Positions 16,290-25,104 are shown, numbered from the stretch's first letter. The stretch: 64,000 nt of DNA from Fervidicoccaceae archaeon (GCA_038734945.1 JAVYOA010000009.1:124001-188000), one strand, 5' to 3'. Program-made: numbers and translations. The notes: a model not told the origin generated them from the sequence alone.

Positions 16290-17315
16290 TTGAACGAAAT
16301 GATCAGATGTCCCATATGTGGGAAGGAAAAAAGCGCACTGCTCCCCTTCATAGAAGGCATCTGCATATCATGCTACCTCGAAAAGAATCCAGTAGAGCCA
16401 ATTACGATCAAAATAAAAACATGCAAATCCTGCGGTGCAATTTTCTTGAAGGGGAAATGGGAGCCTGAAGGTGGGAGAAAGCTGAACAGCATCATTATAC
16501 GGGAAGCAGAGAAAATCCTGCGAAAGAAATTCGGGCCTTATGGCTTCGAGGTATTTGTATCTAGCACAGGAGATAGCTTCAAGGCACAGGTCTTTGGAAA
16601 AGAGGGGAGCTATTCTTTCCCTATAAAAGTTGAAATCGTGGAAGAGAAGAGCATATGTCCCCTCTGCTTGGCCAAGAGATCTGGTGTTTATGAAGCAAAG
16701 ATACAGGTCAGAAGCAATGAGGGAAAAATAGATAAGGCAGTTTTCAACGAAGTCATGAGAATCATCTCTTCACTTCCTCTCGAGCTGAGAGAGAACGTTG
16801 TCAGTATAGATGAGCTCAGGGAAGGCTTCGATATAAATCTCAAAGATAAAGCAAGCGCTAAGATTTTAGCAACTGCTATTTCAAACAAGCTCGGAGGAAA
16901 CATGAAGCTGACACACAAGCTTATATCTGAAAGAGGAGGAGAGAAGAGAACAAGATTGTCAATCTCGCTCAGAATTCCAATTTCAAGAAAAGGAGGCATC
17001 TTCGAGATCTATGGGGAGCCGGCAATCTTAATGCATAAAACGGGGGAGCCACTGAGGTTGTATTTGCTAAATAGGAAAAGAGAGATCAGGTTGAATAAAG
17101 TAGAGCAGTCCAATTTGAAGCCGTTCAGTGGAGCACTTCATGAAGTAACAGTTCAGGCGGTGCTCCCAGAGAGAGTGATCGTTCTTCTTGAAGACTTCTC
17201 CACCGATGAGATTCCAATATCCTCTATTCTCGGTAAGCTTGAAACAGGAGAGAAATGCATCCTCATAGAACACAAGAAAGGGAAATTCCTGGTAAAGAAA
17301 GAGCTAATTACATGA
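16290..17315 (+). CDS. Nmd3-like protein (archaeal NMD3 N-terminal zinc domain family)
   Basis: This 341-residue protein starts with a zinc-binding region typical of NMD3: CPICGKE, CISCYLEKNP, CKSCGAIFLKG and, after an insert, CPLCLAKRSG. In eukaryotes NMD3 accompanies the 60S subunit out of the nucleus; the archaeal homologue is thought to act in large-subunit maturation. The start is TTG at 16290 or ATG at 16299, both just before the first zinc motif. It is the last gene of the 14463-17315 run; a 185-base gap follows. Confidence 0.88.
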   Translation: MNEMIRCPICGKEKSALLPFIEGICISCYLEKNPVEPITIKIKTCKSCGAIFLKGKWEPEGGRKLNSIIIREAEKILRKKFGPYGFEVFVSSTGDSFKAQVFGKEGSYSFPIKVEIVEEKSICPLCLAKRSGVYEAKIQVRSNEGKIDKAVFNEVMRIISSLPLELRENVVSIDELREGFDINLKDKASAKILATAISNKLGGNMKLTHKLISERGGEKRTRLSISLRIPISRKGGIFEIYGEPAILMHKTGEPLRLYLLNRKREIRLNKVEQSNLKPFSGALHEVTVQAVLPERVIVLLEDFSTDEIPISSILGKLETGEKCILIEHKKGKFLVKKELIT

Positions 17316-17500
17316 TATCCAGGTCTTCAAGAACCATCTATTAGCATACAGATTTCCTTAAGAATGTTGGAAGCCAAGAGTTTAAGAAATCATGAAGAAG
17401 ATTTCAGAGAGAAAAGATATCCAAGCTGTAAATCTTTATTACAGGCGGTTACCCATCCTTTCTAGAAGAAGAATCATTCTTGAAAAGAGAGTGTGATTGA

Positions 17501-17815
17501 ATGGTAAAGAAAGAGGAAGAGCAAGAAGGGGAAATGCCGCTTCCAGGAAATGACACAGTTATATGTGTCGTTGAGAAAATTCTAGGAGGAGACCATTTTG
17601 TTGCCAGATGTGCTGATGGAATAAGGAGAATGACCAGAATTCCTGGTAGGCTTAGAAGAAGAATGTGGATAAGGGAGGGAGATATAGTGCTTGTAGCACC
17701 CTGGGAAATGCAGGCAGATAAGAGGGGAGATCTTGTATACAAATATGCAAGCAGTGAAGTAAGGAAGCTTGCCCAAAAAAATCTAATTCCTCCCGATCTG
17801 TTGGAGGGTGTCTAG
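17501..17815 (+). CDS. Translation initiation factor aIF1A
   Basis: This 104-residue protein has the S1/OB fold of eIF1A: VEKILGGDHFVARCADGIRRMTRIPGRLRRRMWIREGDIVLVAPW. The charged N-terminal tail (KKEEEQEGEMPLP) is normal for the archaeal form. It binds the decoding site of the 30S subunit during initiation. It overlaps the Rio1 gene by 8 bases, so the two are translationally coupled. No separate start doubt: ATG at 17501. Confidence 0.96.
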   Translation: MVKKEEEQEGEMPLPGNDTVICVVEKILGGDHFVARCADGIRRMTRIPGRLRRRMWIREGDIVLVAPWEMQADKRGDLVYKYASSEVRKLAQKNLIPPDLLEGV

Positions 17816-18668
17816 GTCTTTGGAAGAGGAAGACATGGAGAGGAGAATTGATAGAGAGCTTTACGATGAAGAAAAGCGAGAGAAGGATTATGATCTTCTA
17901 AAAACTGTTGAAGAGGTTTTTGACTCATTCACAATCAGATCTCTATACGAGCTGGCAAGAAAGGTCAATATAAGAAAAATAACTGGAGTTATAAGCTCAG
18001 GAAAGGAAGCTAGAATCTATAGAGGTATAGATAGAGAAGGTCAGGAGCTGGCAATAAAAATATACCTTACCTTTTCCGCTGAGTTCAAAAAAAGCATAAG
18101 CAAATACATAGTTGGAGACGAGAGATTTGAGAAAGCTAAGATAACAAGCACAAGGAAACTCATGTCTCTATGGGCAAAGAAGGAATATTCAAACCTGAAG
18201 AAGATGTTCTCCTCAGGAGTTAGAGTGCCGAAGCCAATTGCACAGAGGGACAACATTGTTGTGATGGAGTTCATAGGAAAGGACGGGAACAGAGCACCGC
18301 TTCTAAAAGAAATCGGCGGGAATCTGGAGGATCCTCAAAGGATATATGAGGAAATATTGGAAAATGTGAAGAAGATGGTTTGTAAAGGAGAGCTAGTTCA
18401 CGCTGATCTGAGCGAATATAACATAATGATATTCGAAGGAACCCCAGTAATAATCGATGTATCACAGTCAGTGTTGCTTTCTCATCCCAACGCTGAAGAA
18501 TTTCTGAAAAAGGATATAATGAACATTGACAGGTTCTTTAAGAGAACACATGGTATAAAACCTATTGGAGAGACCATCCTGGAGGAGGAACTGCTGGAAT
18601 GTCTGAAGAAAGAGAGAGAAGAGCTGTACCTTTCAAAATATTCGAACAGATCCCACCAGAGAGAATAG
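17808..18668 (+). CDS. Rio1 family serine/threonine protein kinase
   Basis: This 286-residue kinase shows the RIO1 layout: the STGKEA-like loop as VISSGKEARIYRG, the ATP-binding lysine in LAIKIY, the catalytic loop HADLSEYNIM and the metal-binding IIDVSQSV. Rio1 acts in the last steps of small-subunit maturation. The start is GTG at 17808, inside the end of the aIF1A gene. Its last 70 bases overlap the next gene in another frame, an unusually long overlap that ties Rio1 to the Pno1-like KH protein. Confidence 0.95.
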   Translation: MSRSLEEEDMERRIDRELYDEEKREKDYDLLKTVEEVFDSFTIRSLYELARKVNIRKITGVISSGKEARIYRGIDREGQELAIKIYLTFSAEFKKSISKYIVGDERFEKAKITSTRKLMSLWAKKEYSNLKKMFSSGVRVPKPIAQRDNIVVMEFIGKDGNRAPLLKEIGGNLEDPQRIYEEILENVKKMVCKGELVHADLSEYNIMIFEGTPVIIDVSQSVLLSHPNAEEFLKKDIMNIDRFFKRTHGIKPIGETILEEELLECLKKEREELYLSKYSNRSHQRE

Positions 18669-19186
18669 GAGCATTGATAGGCTCGGGTGGAAGCATCAAG
18701 GAGAAGATAGAAGTATCCACGGGAACAATGATAACAATAGATAGCAATACTGGAACTGTTGTTATAGAGCCAGGTACCAAGAATCTTCCCCCCGACTCCT
18801 TACTCAAGGCCAGGGATATAGTTAGGGCAATATCCATCGGCTTTCCTCCTGAAAAGGCATTCCGCCTTTTGGAAGATGACCAGATTCTACTCCTCATAGA
18901 TCTCAGCATGATTATTGAGGGCGAGAATCATCTCAGAAGAATAAAGGCAAGAATTATAGGGGAAGAGGGAAAGGCGAGAAAAATTTTGGAGGAAACAACT
19001 GGGACAGATATAGTGATAGGGGAAAAGAGCATAGGAATAATTGGAGATTTCGAGCAGGTCAGAATCGCTGAGGAGGCCATCAGGATGCTAATTGATGGCA
19101 AGCCTCATGCTTCAGTATATTCATTTTTAGAGAGGGAAGCTAGAAGAATGAAGAGAAAGAAAATAACTGACTTGTGGAAGAGCTAA
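18599..19186 (+). CDS. KH-domain protein, Pno1/Dim2 homologue
   Basis: This 195-residue protein has two KH domains: the first with the GxxG loop in IGALIGSGGSIKEKIE (about residues 22-37), the second around IGEEGKARKILEETTG. In eukaryotes Dim2/Pno1 binds the 3' end of pre-18S rRNA and works with Rio1 and Nob1; an archaeal homologue beside Rio1 and aIF1A fits this. The start within Rio1 is supported because the KH fold begins only about 12 residues later and no later start would keep it. Confidence 0.93.
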   Translation: MSEERERRAVPFKIFEQIPPERIGALIGSGGSIKEKIEVSTGTMITIDSNTGTVVIEPGTKNLPPDSLLKARDIVRAISIGFPPEKAFRLLEDDQILLLIDLSMIIEGENHLRRIKARIIGEEGKARKILEETTGTDIVIGEKSIGIIGDFEQVRIAEEAIRMLIDGKPHASVYSFLEREARRMKRKKITDLWKS

Positions 19187-19189
19187 AAG

Positions 19190-19261
19190 GAAGGCGATGA
19201 TGTTTGGTGACGGCACCGAAACTATAGAAAATGTGGTTGCAATGTGAATAGCTGAGCCTTC
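19190..19261 (+). ncRNA. Candidate C/D box sRNA
   Basis: Between the KH gene and the ABCE1 gene, GAAGGC (19190-19195) and GCCTTC (19256-19261) form a perfect 6-bp terminal stem. Just inside it are a near-consensus C box ATGATGT (19197-19203, consensus RUGAUGA) and a perfect D box CTGA (19252-19255). Internal C'/D' boxes are poor. The layout is that of an archaeal 2'-O-methylation guide RNA, but at about 72 nt it is longer than most. Targets were not checked. Confidence 0.45.
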
Positions 19262-19275
19262 TCAGGTGAGAAGTA

Positions 19276-21108
19276 TTGAGAGTAGCAGTAATAGATCAAA
19301 CCCTATGTAGACCTGACAAATGTAGCTTGGAGTGCATAAGGTTTTGCCCTGTGAACAGGGGAAGAAGGGGAGTGAAGGCTATAGAGATGAGCACAGAGAC
19401 AGGAAAGCCGATAATATATGAAAGCACATGCATAGGATGCGGGATATGCGTAAAGAAATGCCCATTTTCAGCAATAAGTGTGGAGAACATTCCTGATGAG
19501 TTAGAAAAAAGGACTCTACATAGGTTCGGAAGGAATGGGTTTAAGCTTTTTGGCCTTCCAGTTCCAAAGGAAGGGGAGCTAATTGGCATTCTCGGAAAGA
19601 ACGGTACAGGCAAGACAACAAGCATTAGAATTTTGGCAGGGGAAATCATACCAAATTTCGGAAATCCTGACTCTAAACCTTCCCCGAAGGATGTTCTAGC
19701 GCGGCTTAGAGGAACAGAAATATATCAATATTTTTCTAAGCTCTATGATGGCAAGCTAAAAGTCGCTCATAAAATCCAGAACATCGAGATAGTTTCAAAA
19801 AGGCTGAAGGGAAAAGTCGGAGAACTTTTGGAAAGAGCCGATGAAAGAGGAGTATGGAAGGATCTGGCAAAGCAATTCAACTTATCTAGCATCCTGGATA
19901 GAGAAGTAGAGAAGCTCAGTGGAGGAGAACTCCAAAAACTCCTTATAACAGCAGTTCTTTCCAAGAAGGCCGATGTCTATATTTTCGACGAACCCAGCAG
20001 CTTTCTCGATGTAAGGGAGAGGATAAATGCTGCTAGGCTCATAAGAGAGATGATTCCCAAGGAGTCCTATGGTTTTGTTATAGAGCACGATCTGGCAATT
20101 TTGGACTACATTTCCGATTCTCTCGTCTTGATGTTCGGTGAGCCTGGAGTTTATGGAATTGTTTCCAAAGTATATTCTTCGAGATCAGGAATAAACAACT
20201 TTCTCGATGGATATCTGCCTGCTGAGAACATGAGAGTGAGAAAAGAATCAATTCGCTTCCATCTTTCCGATCGTCCTATACAGCTATCTCTAGCTACTGA
20301 AATTTATTTCAACTGGGGGCCTTTCTCCGTAGATCTCGGAAGCTTCAAGCTTGAAGCCGAAGGAGGAGAGATCAGGAGAGGAGAGGTAATAGGAATACTT
20401 GGTTCTAATGGAATAGGAAAGACTACATTTGTTGGAAAGATAGCACAGATGCTTGGTGAGAAATTGGGAGCAGAAGCAGGTGGGATAACCTTTAGCTATA
20501 AGCCCCAATACGTCAGTTCGGAAAGCTTCGAAAGAAGCACGGTGGCAGAGAATTTACTCCAAGCAAATGCCTCATCTATGACTCCAGACAGCTGGATATT
20601 TGAGGAAATCGTAAGGCCCTTTGGCCTCTATAAACTCAGAGACAGAGATGTTCATGAACTGAGTGGAGGGGAACTTCAAAAACTAGCTGTAGCTGTCACG
20701 CTGGCAAGAGAATCCCAAATATATCTGCTCGATGAGCCGAGTGCATATCTGGACGTTGAGGAGAGGCTGGCTGTAGCAAAAACCATAAGAAGACTAACTG
20801 AGGCAAGGGGTATAGCTGCCTTCGTAGTTGAGCACGATCTCTCTATTGTTGACTACATTTGCTCTAGAATTATTGTCTTTGATGGAAAACCTGGAATATA
20901 TGGGAAAGCAAATAAGCCAATGGGGCTCAGGGATGGAATGAATAAGTTTCTGAGAGATCTGCAGATAACATTCAGAAGAGATCCAGTCACGGGCAGGCCA
21001 AGGATAAATAAAGAAGGAAGCTACATGGATAGAGAACAGAAGAGAATTGGAGAATATTATTATCTTCCTGCGGAAGGAACAATTATTAGCAGGGAAGAAG
21101 AAGAATAA
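19276..21108 (+). CDS. Ribosome recycling ATPase ABCE1 (Rli1)
   Basis: This 610-residue protein carries two 4Fe-4S clusters at the N terminus (CRPDKC...C...CP and CIGCGICVKKCP) followed by two ABC ATPase domains. The first has Walker A GKNGTGKTT and signature LSGGELQKL; the second has GSNGIGKTT and again LSGGELQKL; both have the EHD switch (VIEHDLAILDYISD and VVEHDLSIVDYICS). ABCE1 splits ribosomes after termination. The start is TTG at 19276 with GGTGAG six bases upstream. The length is the family norm. Confidence 0.97.
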   Translation: MRVAVIDQTLCRPDKCSLECIRFCPVNRGRRGVKAIEMSTETGKPIIYESTCIGCGICVKKCPFSAISVENIPDELEKRTLHRFGRNGFKLFGLPVPKEGELIGILGKNGTGKTTSIRILAGEIIPNFGNPDSKPSPKDVLARLRGTEIYQYFSKLYDGKLKVAHKIQNIEIVSKRLKGKVGELLERADERGVWKDLAKQFNLSSILDREVEKLSGGELQKLLITAVLSKKADVYIFDEPSSFLDVRERINAARLIREMIPKESYGFVIEHDLAILDYISDSLVLMFGEPGVYGIVSKVYSSRSGINNFLDGYLPAENMRVRKESIRFHLSDRPIQLSLATEIYFNWGPFSVDLGSFKLEAEGGEIRRGEVIGILGSNGIGKTTFVGKIAQMLGEKLGAEAGGITFSYKPQYVSSESFERSTVAENLLQANASSMTPDSWIFEEIVRPFGLYKLRDRDVHELSGGELQKLAVAVTLARESQIYLLDEPSAYLDVEERLAVAKTIRRLTEARGIAAFVVEHDLSIVDYICSRIIVFDGKPGIYGKANKPMGLRDGMNKFLRDLQITFRRDPVTGRPRINKEGSYMDREQKRIGEYYYLPAEGTIISREEEE

Positions 21109-21111
21109 AAT

Positions 21112-21438
21112 GGGAGCCGGACACCGCTAGCGGCTGACGGGGTTCAAGCCCTGAGGAAACACCGTCCTCCCGGCGGCAGTGGGGCTCCTGAATGGAGCGG
21201 GGAGAGATTCCCCGGCAACGGAACAGAAACGAGACGGCTCCGAGATATATGAAGATGAGGCTCATAAGCGCAGCGGCGACGCTGCGGGGAGCCTATGAAT
21301 CTCGGATGACCGATGAAACGGCCGACCCCCACGGAGCAAGGAGCTCTGTCGATGAGCTGCCGCCTGAGACAGAGCTGATCCGCTTAGCCGAATGCCGCTG
21401 AAACTACAGAAGACGGGTTACAGCGGGATCCGGCTCCC
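21112..21438 (+). ncRNA. rnpB: RNase P RNA
   Basis: This GC-rich segment of about 327 nt is framed by a perfect 10-bp P1 helix: GGGAGCCGGA at 21112-21121 and TCCGGCTCCC at 21429-21438. Inside are the conserved core pieces of archaeal RNase P RNA: GAGGAAAC soon after the 5' stem, AACAGAAAC in the middle, and ACAGAAGACGGGTTA close to the 3' end. It starts 4 bases after the ABCE1 stop, so it may be transcribed with that gene or from a promoter inside it. It contrasts strongly with the A+T-rich surroundings, as expected for a structured RNA in a hyperthermophile. Confidence 0.93.
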
Positions 21439-21529
21439 AAACATTCATTCTCGAATTGTTTGGCTTGGAAAAAGATATATAGGTCAGGTGTGAAAAAAAT
21501 AGAAAAAAGTAATACATTGGCGGCTTATC

Positions 21530-22183
21530 ATGCATATACCCGATGGATATCTAAGTGTAGATGTTTGGGTTGCTTGCTATCTCATCTCCCTTCCAATTAT
21601 TGCTTACTCATATGTTAAGCTCAGGAAAAAGCTGAAGGAAAGCAGTTCTAGCATACCTATGTTCGGCGTACTGACAGCGACTGTTTTTGCTCTCCAGATG
21701 GTCAACTATCCGCTTGGCCCAGGAGGTACAACTGGGCACCTCATTGGAACACCTCTCCTCTCAATAATATTCGGTCCAGAAGCAGGCATAGTAGGCCTCT
21801 CTATAGTGCTCCTTATCCAAGCCCTACTATTTGGGGATGGAGGGATCACCACCTTTGGAGCAAATGCCCTAAATATGGCAATTATTGCCTCGCTTATCTC
21901 ATTTTATACATATATCCTGCTCAGGAAGTTCTTGAAGAAAGAAAGTGAAATAATTGTTTCTGGTGCTATTTCTGGATGGCTAGCAATAGTTGCAGCGGCT
22001 CTTGCATGCGGTCTTGAGCTCGGATTATCTCAGAGCACTTTCGGGTATAGTCTGCAAATTACCTTGCCAGTGATGGGCATTTCCCATGCTGTTCTTGGAA
22101 TTGTTGAGGGAGCAATTACTGGTTTTGGAGTCTATGCCTTCAGCAAATATAAGCCAGAAGTCTTTGTGAGGCGAGACTCATGA
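21530..22183 (+). CDS. Nickel/cobalt ECF transporter substrate-binding membrane protein (CbiM/NikM)
   Basis: This 217-residue membrane protein begins MHIPDGYLS; in CbiM/NikM the N-terminal Met-His pair forms the metal site, so the start is certain. Six hydrophobic segments follow, with the family stretches FALQMVNYPLGPGGTTGHLIGTPLL and LFGDGGITTFGANALNMAI. The adjacent NikR gene makes nickel the likely metal. A TATA box (AGATATATAG) lies at about 21473-21482. It overlaps the next gene by 4 bases. Confidence 0.93.
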   Translation: MHIPDGYLSVDVWVACYLISLPIIAYSYVKLRKKLKESSSSIPMFGVLTATVFALQMVNYPLGPGGTTGHLIGTPLLSIIFGPEAGIVGLSIVLLIQALLFGDGGITTFGANALNMAIIASLISFYTYILLRKFLKKESEIIVSGAISGWLAIVAAALACGLELGLSQSTFGYSLQITLPVMGISHAVLGIVEGAITGFGVYAFSKYKPEVFVRRDS

Positions 22184-22464
22184 GGAGAGATAGGCAAGTA
22201 CTAATCATCTTAGCCTTTGCTGCCATAATAACCGGATCCACCATGCTTTCCTTCTCATATGAGCCTCTAGACGTCGTTTCAGAGAGGCTGAACCTTGCAC
22301 AGGAAAGCCTCTTTCAATCCCTATTTCCCGACTACACTGTTCCAGGTCTACCTCAATGGCTTGGAGGTATAATAGCTGGAGCAATAGGAATGCTAACTGT
22401 CTTAATCATTACGCTCCTTCTGATGAGGGTAGGCAAGCATGGAGGTAGTAAAGAAGCTCAGTGA
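22180..22464 (+). CDS. CbiN/PDGLE-type accessory membrane protein of the nickel ECF transporter
   Basis: This 94-residue protein has a hydrophobic segment at each end (about residues 8-24 and 60-82) with a soluble loop between them, the layout of CbiN/NikN and PDGLE-domain proteins. The loop begins PLDVVSERLNLA, which resembles a degenerate PDGLE motif. In known systems this small subunit is needed for metal loading of the M component. It overlaps cbiM and cbiQ, so its place in the operon is certain even though its sequence is weakly conserved. Confidence 0.8.
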   Translation: MRRDRQVLIILAFAAIITGSTMLSFSYEPLDVVSERLNLAQESLFQSLFPDYTVPGLPQWLGGIIAGAIGMLTVLIITLLLMRVGKHGGSKEAQ

Positions 22465-23161
22465 GCTTATTGAGCTCATGTACCTCTGCGAAAGACCGAA
22501 GAGAAGAATATTCAGCGAGGTCGAGTCAGCTCTGCTTGCTATAGTTTCACCAGTTTTGGTTGTGCTCTCCAAAGGAGCAGCATTTCCTCTGTTGATAATT
22601 CTGCTTTCAATAGCTCTCTCTATCATGGTAGGAGAAAAGTTTCTCAGGTTCTTGAAGAGCACACTCTTCTTCATTCCTCTCTTCTCTCTGGCAATAGCAA
22701 TACCTAGAGCATTTCTCGAGCCATCATATGGTCTATCCGGGGCAGCCATATTCACATTGAGGGTCTGGGCCGCACTATCTATTCCCACACTCATAGCTAG
22801 AAGCTACGGGATTCCATACATTTCCATAGGACTTGCTTCATTAGGCCTTCCGAAAGACCTCGCCATGCTCATTTCAATATCTTCCATTGATATCATAACC
22901 TCGGCGAGAATAATCTGGAATTCAGCTCTTGCCTTAGCTTCAAGAGGGGCTCCAAAGCTTGGAATCAGAGAGCTGGGATACTTTGCTGGATATCAGCTAG
23001 TGAGAGGATATGAGAGAGGAGAAAGAGTTAACATGGCCTTCATCATGAGAGGAGGAGAGGAAACAGTGAGGAAATCTGTGCTTTCCATAAAATTCACTCT
23101 GTTAATGTTATTACTTCTTTTCTCTTTCATTGTTCTTGGTGTCATATTTCCTGTATTCTAA
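22439..23161 (+). CDS. ECF transporter transmembrane component (CbiQ/NikQ, EcfT family)
   Basis: This 240-residue T component has about five or six hydrophobic segments. The cytoplasmic coupling helices appear as ARIIWNSALALASRGAPK and ERVNMAFIMRGGEE, where the Ala-Arg-Gly signatures of EcfT proteins lie. It links the substrate-binding membrane protein to the ATPase. The gene overlaps the CbiN-like gene by 26 bases. Confidence 0.9.
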   Translation: MEVVKKLSELIELMYLCERPKRRIFSEVESALLAIVSPVLVVLSKGAAFPLLIILLSIALSIMVGEKFLRFLKSTLFFIPLFSLAIAIPRAFLEPSYGLSGAAIFTLRVWAALSIPTLIARSYGIPYISIGLASLGLPKDLAMLISISSIDIITSARIIWNSALALASRGAPKLGIRELGYFAGYQLVRGYERGERVNMAFIMRGGEETVRKSVLSIKFTLLMLLLLFSFIVLGVIFPVF

Positions 23162-23180
23162 ACCAGAAGAGCTGAGAACC

Positions 23181-23858
23181 ATGGAGTTGATTGCAGAGCT
23201 GAGAGACATATACTATTCATATCCAGATGGAACAAGAGCCCTCAATGGAGTGTCACTTGAGATTAGAAATGGTTCTCGCCTCTGTTTAACAGGTCCGAAC
23301 GGCGCGGGGAAGAGCACACTGCTTTTCGTTCTAGCATCCTTGATTTTCCCCCAAGCAGGTGAGCTCAGAATCTTTGGAGAAAAAGTTGAAAGGAACAATG
23401 CAGGGAGCATCAGAAAAAAGATAGCCCTCCTCTTTCAAAATCCCGATGATATGCTTTTCAATCCAAGTGTTCTTGAGGAGGTAGCCTTTGGTTTGATAGC
23501 AAGAGGAATGGAGAGAGAGGAGGCCCTCAGCAGAGCGGAAACTGAGCTGAAGAGACTAGGAATTGATAATCTCAAAGATAGAATTCCCCACAGACTCAGT
23601 TTTGGCCAGAGAAGGCTTGTATCGCTGGCATCCGTTCTTGTTCTAGAACCAACCCTTCTTCTTCTTGATGAGCCAACCAGCAATCTCGATGAGAAAAACA
23701 AAGCAAAGATGATAGAACGAATAAATGGATTTTTGAGAGAGAAAAGGGAAGGCAATTGGGCAGTTGTTATAGCAACACAGGACAAAGAAATCACTGAGAT
23801 ATGCAATGAAAGAGCATATATGGAGGATGGAAAAATATTATATATTGAGGGTCATTGA
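23181..23858 (+). CDS. ECF transporter ATP-binding protein (CbiO/NikO)
   Basis: This ABC ATPase powers the nickel transporter. Walker A is GPNGAGKST, the Q loop is LLFQNPDDMLFN, the signature is the degenerate but family-typical LSFGQRRLV, and Walker B is LLLLDEPT. I place the start at ATG 23181 (MELIAELRDIYYSYPDG), which gives 225 residues and the normal N terminus; an in-frame upstream codon at 23130 would lie inside cbiQ. The stop at 23858 is 2 bases before the nikR ATG. Confidence 0.93.
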   Translation: MELIAELRDIYYSYPDGTRALNGVSLEIRNGSRLCLTGPNGAGKSTLLFVLASLIFPQAGELRIFGEKVERNNAGSIRKKIALLFQNPDDMLFNPSVLEEVAFGLIARGMEREEALSRAETELKRLGIDNLKDRIPHRLSFGQRRLVSLASVLVLEPTLLLLDEPTSNLDEKNKAKMIERINGFLREKREGNWAVVIATQDKEITEICNERAYMEDGKILYIEGH

Positions 23859-23860
23859 CT

Positions 23861-24262
23861 ATGTCCCGCAGATTTTCAGTATCTTTCCCGGAAGGCTTGC
23901 TAGAGGAGCTCGAGAGAGTTTCTGAGTCTGAAGGAATAAGCAGGTCAGCAGCTCTTCAGAGGTCGGCTGAAATGTATATAGCCTCTAGGAAGTGGATGAC
24001 AGCTGAGGGAAAGATAGCAGGCGTTACTGTAATACACTACGATCATGAGGCAGGAGGGATAGAGGAGAAGCTCACAGACATCCAGCACGACTTCATGGAT
24101 GTAATAATTTCTGCCTTGCACATTCATTTGACGAAGAACGAGTGCATGCTCATCATAGCTGTGAGGGGGAATTCAAACAGAATAAGAGAATTCGTCGATG
24201 GCATCTCCAAGCTGCACGGGATCAAGAATTCACAGTTCTTCCCCGTTGCCCCACTTTCCTGA
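23861..24262 (+). CDS. nikR: Nickel-responsive transcriptional regulator NikR
   Basis: This 133-residue protein has an N-terminal ribbon-helix-helix DNA-binding domain (RRFSVSFPEGLLEELERV) and a C-terminal ACT-like metal domain. With ATG 23861 as start, the nickel ligands fall at H76, H87, H89 and C95, exactly the E. coli NikR numbering, which supports this start over the TTG at 23855. As the last gene of the NikMNQO operon it probably represses that operon when nickel is plentiful; I did not find a convincing operator upstream of cbiM. Its 3' end overlaps the convergent gene by 41 bases. Confidence 0.95.
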   Translation: MSRRFSVSFPEGLLEELERVSESEGISRSAALQRSAEMYIASRKWMTAEGKIAGVTVIHYDHEAGGIEEKLTDIQHDFMDVIISALHIHLTKNECMLIIAVRGNSNRIREFVDGISKLHGIKNSQFFPVAPLS

Positions 24263-25103
24263 TATCCCAGAGATCCTCATATTCCAGCAAAATTTTCGGC
24301 AGAGCAGATTTTACCTCATAAAGGCACTCAAACAAGCAATTCCTAGAATCATTGTCAAGAAAAGACATGAAAGATATATTAGGATCTCCTCCCCCTCCTG
24401 CTTCCCAGTTTAATCTTCCAAACAAAAAGCTTTCTGCTTCAACAAGATCCTTACCCAAGAGCGGTGATTTTTTGAAACAGGGATGTTCTCTCCACAATCC
24501 TCTTAACTGCTCTCTAAGATAAGCAACATTTCCTCCTCTATCGCTTTTCTTTCCCCTTCTTAATATTCCCGTTGAAAAGAGAAATATCAATAGAAAGACT
24601 AGGTCGCTCATCTTGTTTTTCTCTGAGATGAAGTGCTGGACGGCGATGATTCTCTCAGCTGCCGATCCATTCTTCAACATCTTCTCTGCTATTTCCTCAA
24701 TGCTCCTTGAGGTAAGTGAAAAAAGCATAACTCTTCTGAAGGGTGTGGGAAGGAGAAGAGAGAGGAATGGCAAAATGCAAACCTTAGTTTCCGAAGGACA
24801 CTTCTGCTTTTGTATTATTTCCAGTATTGGAAGCAGCTTCACTTCTATTGCTCTTATCCCTCTCAAAAATGGTGAATGGACTTCAACTGGTTCTATGAGT
24901 CCCATCCACTGCAGGGTTCTCACCCACAGCATAGCTCTGGAGTACCCATACGAGCCCTCCAGCATTTTTAGAAAATCTTCAGTTGAGACAAGGAGCGAGG
25001 AGCTTAATCCCATGAAATCCCTGAAAGGAAGAATCTGCAGTGCAGGGGATCTAGGGAGCTTGCCGCCCCTAACTTCAGGTGAGCGCAACGGAGGAAGAAG
25101 CAA
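24222..25103 (-). CDS. Unrecognised protein in operon with a beta-CASP/MBL protein
   Basis: This 293-residue protein has no family I can name. The N-terminal third contains EVKLLPILEIIQKQKC and two strongly hydrophobic-aromatic stretches; the middle has FLLIFLFSTGI, possibly a buried helix rather than a membrane span; and a glycine run (EAGGGGDPN) precedes the last 60 residues. The start is TTG at 25103 with GGAGGA six to seven bases upstream. It begins 1 base after the MBL gene stop, so the pair is an operon, and its function is probably linked to that nuclease-like protein. Codon use looks like that of the neighbours. Confidence 0.75.
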   Translation of the reverse strand: MLLPPLRSPEVRGGKLPRSPALQILPFRDFMGLSSSLLVSTEDFLKMLEGSYGYSRAMLWVRTLQWMGLIEPVEVHSPFLRGIRAIEVKLLPILEIIQKQKCPSETKVCILPFLSLLLPTPFRRVMLFSLTSRSIEEIAEKMLKNGSAAERIIAVQHFISEKNKMSDLVFLLIFLFSTGILRRGKKSDRGGNVAYLREQLRGLWREHPCFKKSPLLGKDLVEAESFLFGRLNWEAGGGGDPNISFMSFLDNDSRNCLFECLYEVKSALPKILLEYEDLWDIRKVGQRGRTVNS

Positions 25104-25104
25104 T

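Noticed and set aside
21112-21438. tRNA-like pieces such as GGTTCAAGCCC
   Set aside because: They belong to the RNase P RNA, which has its P1 helix and conserved core pieces in the right order.
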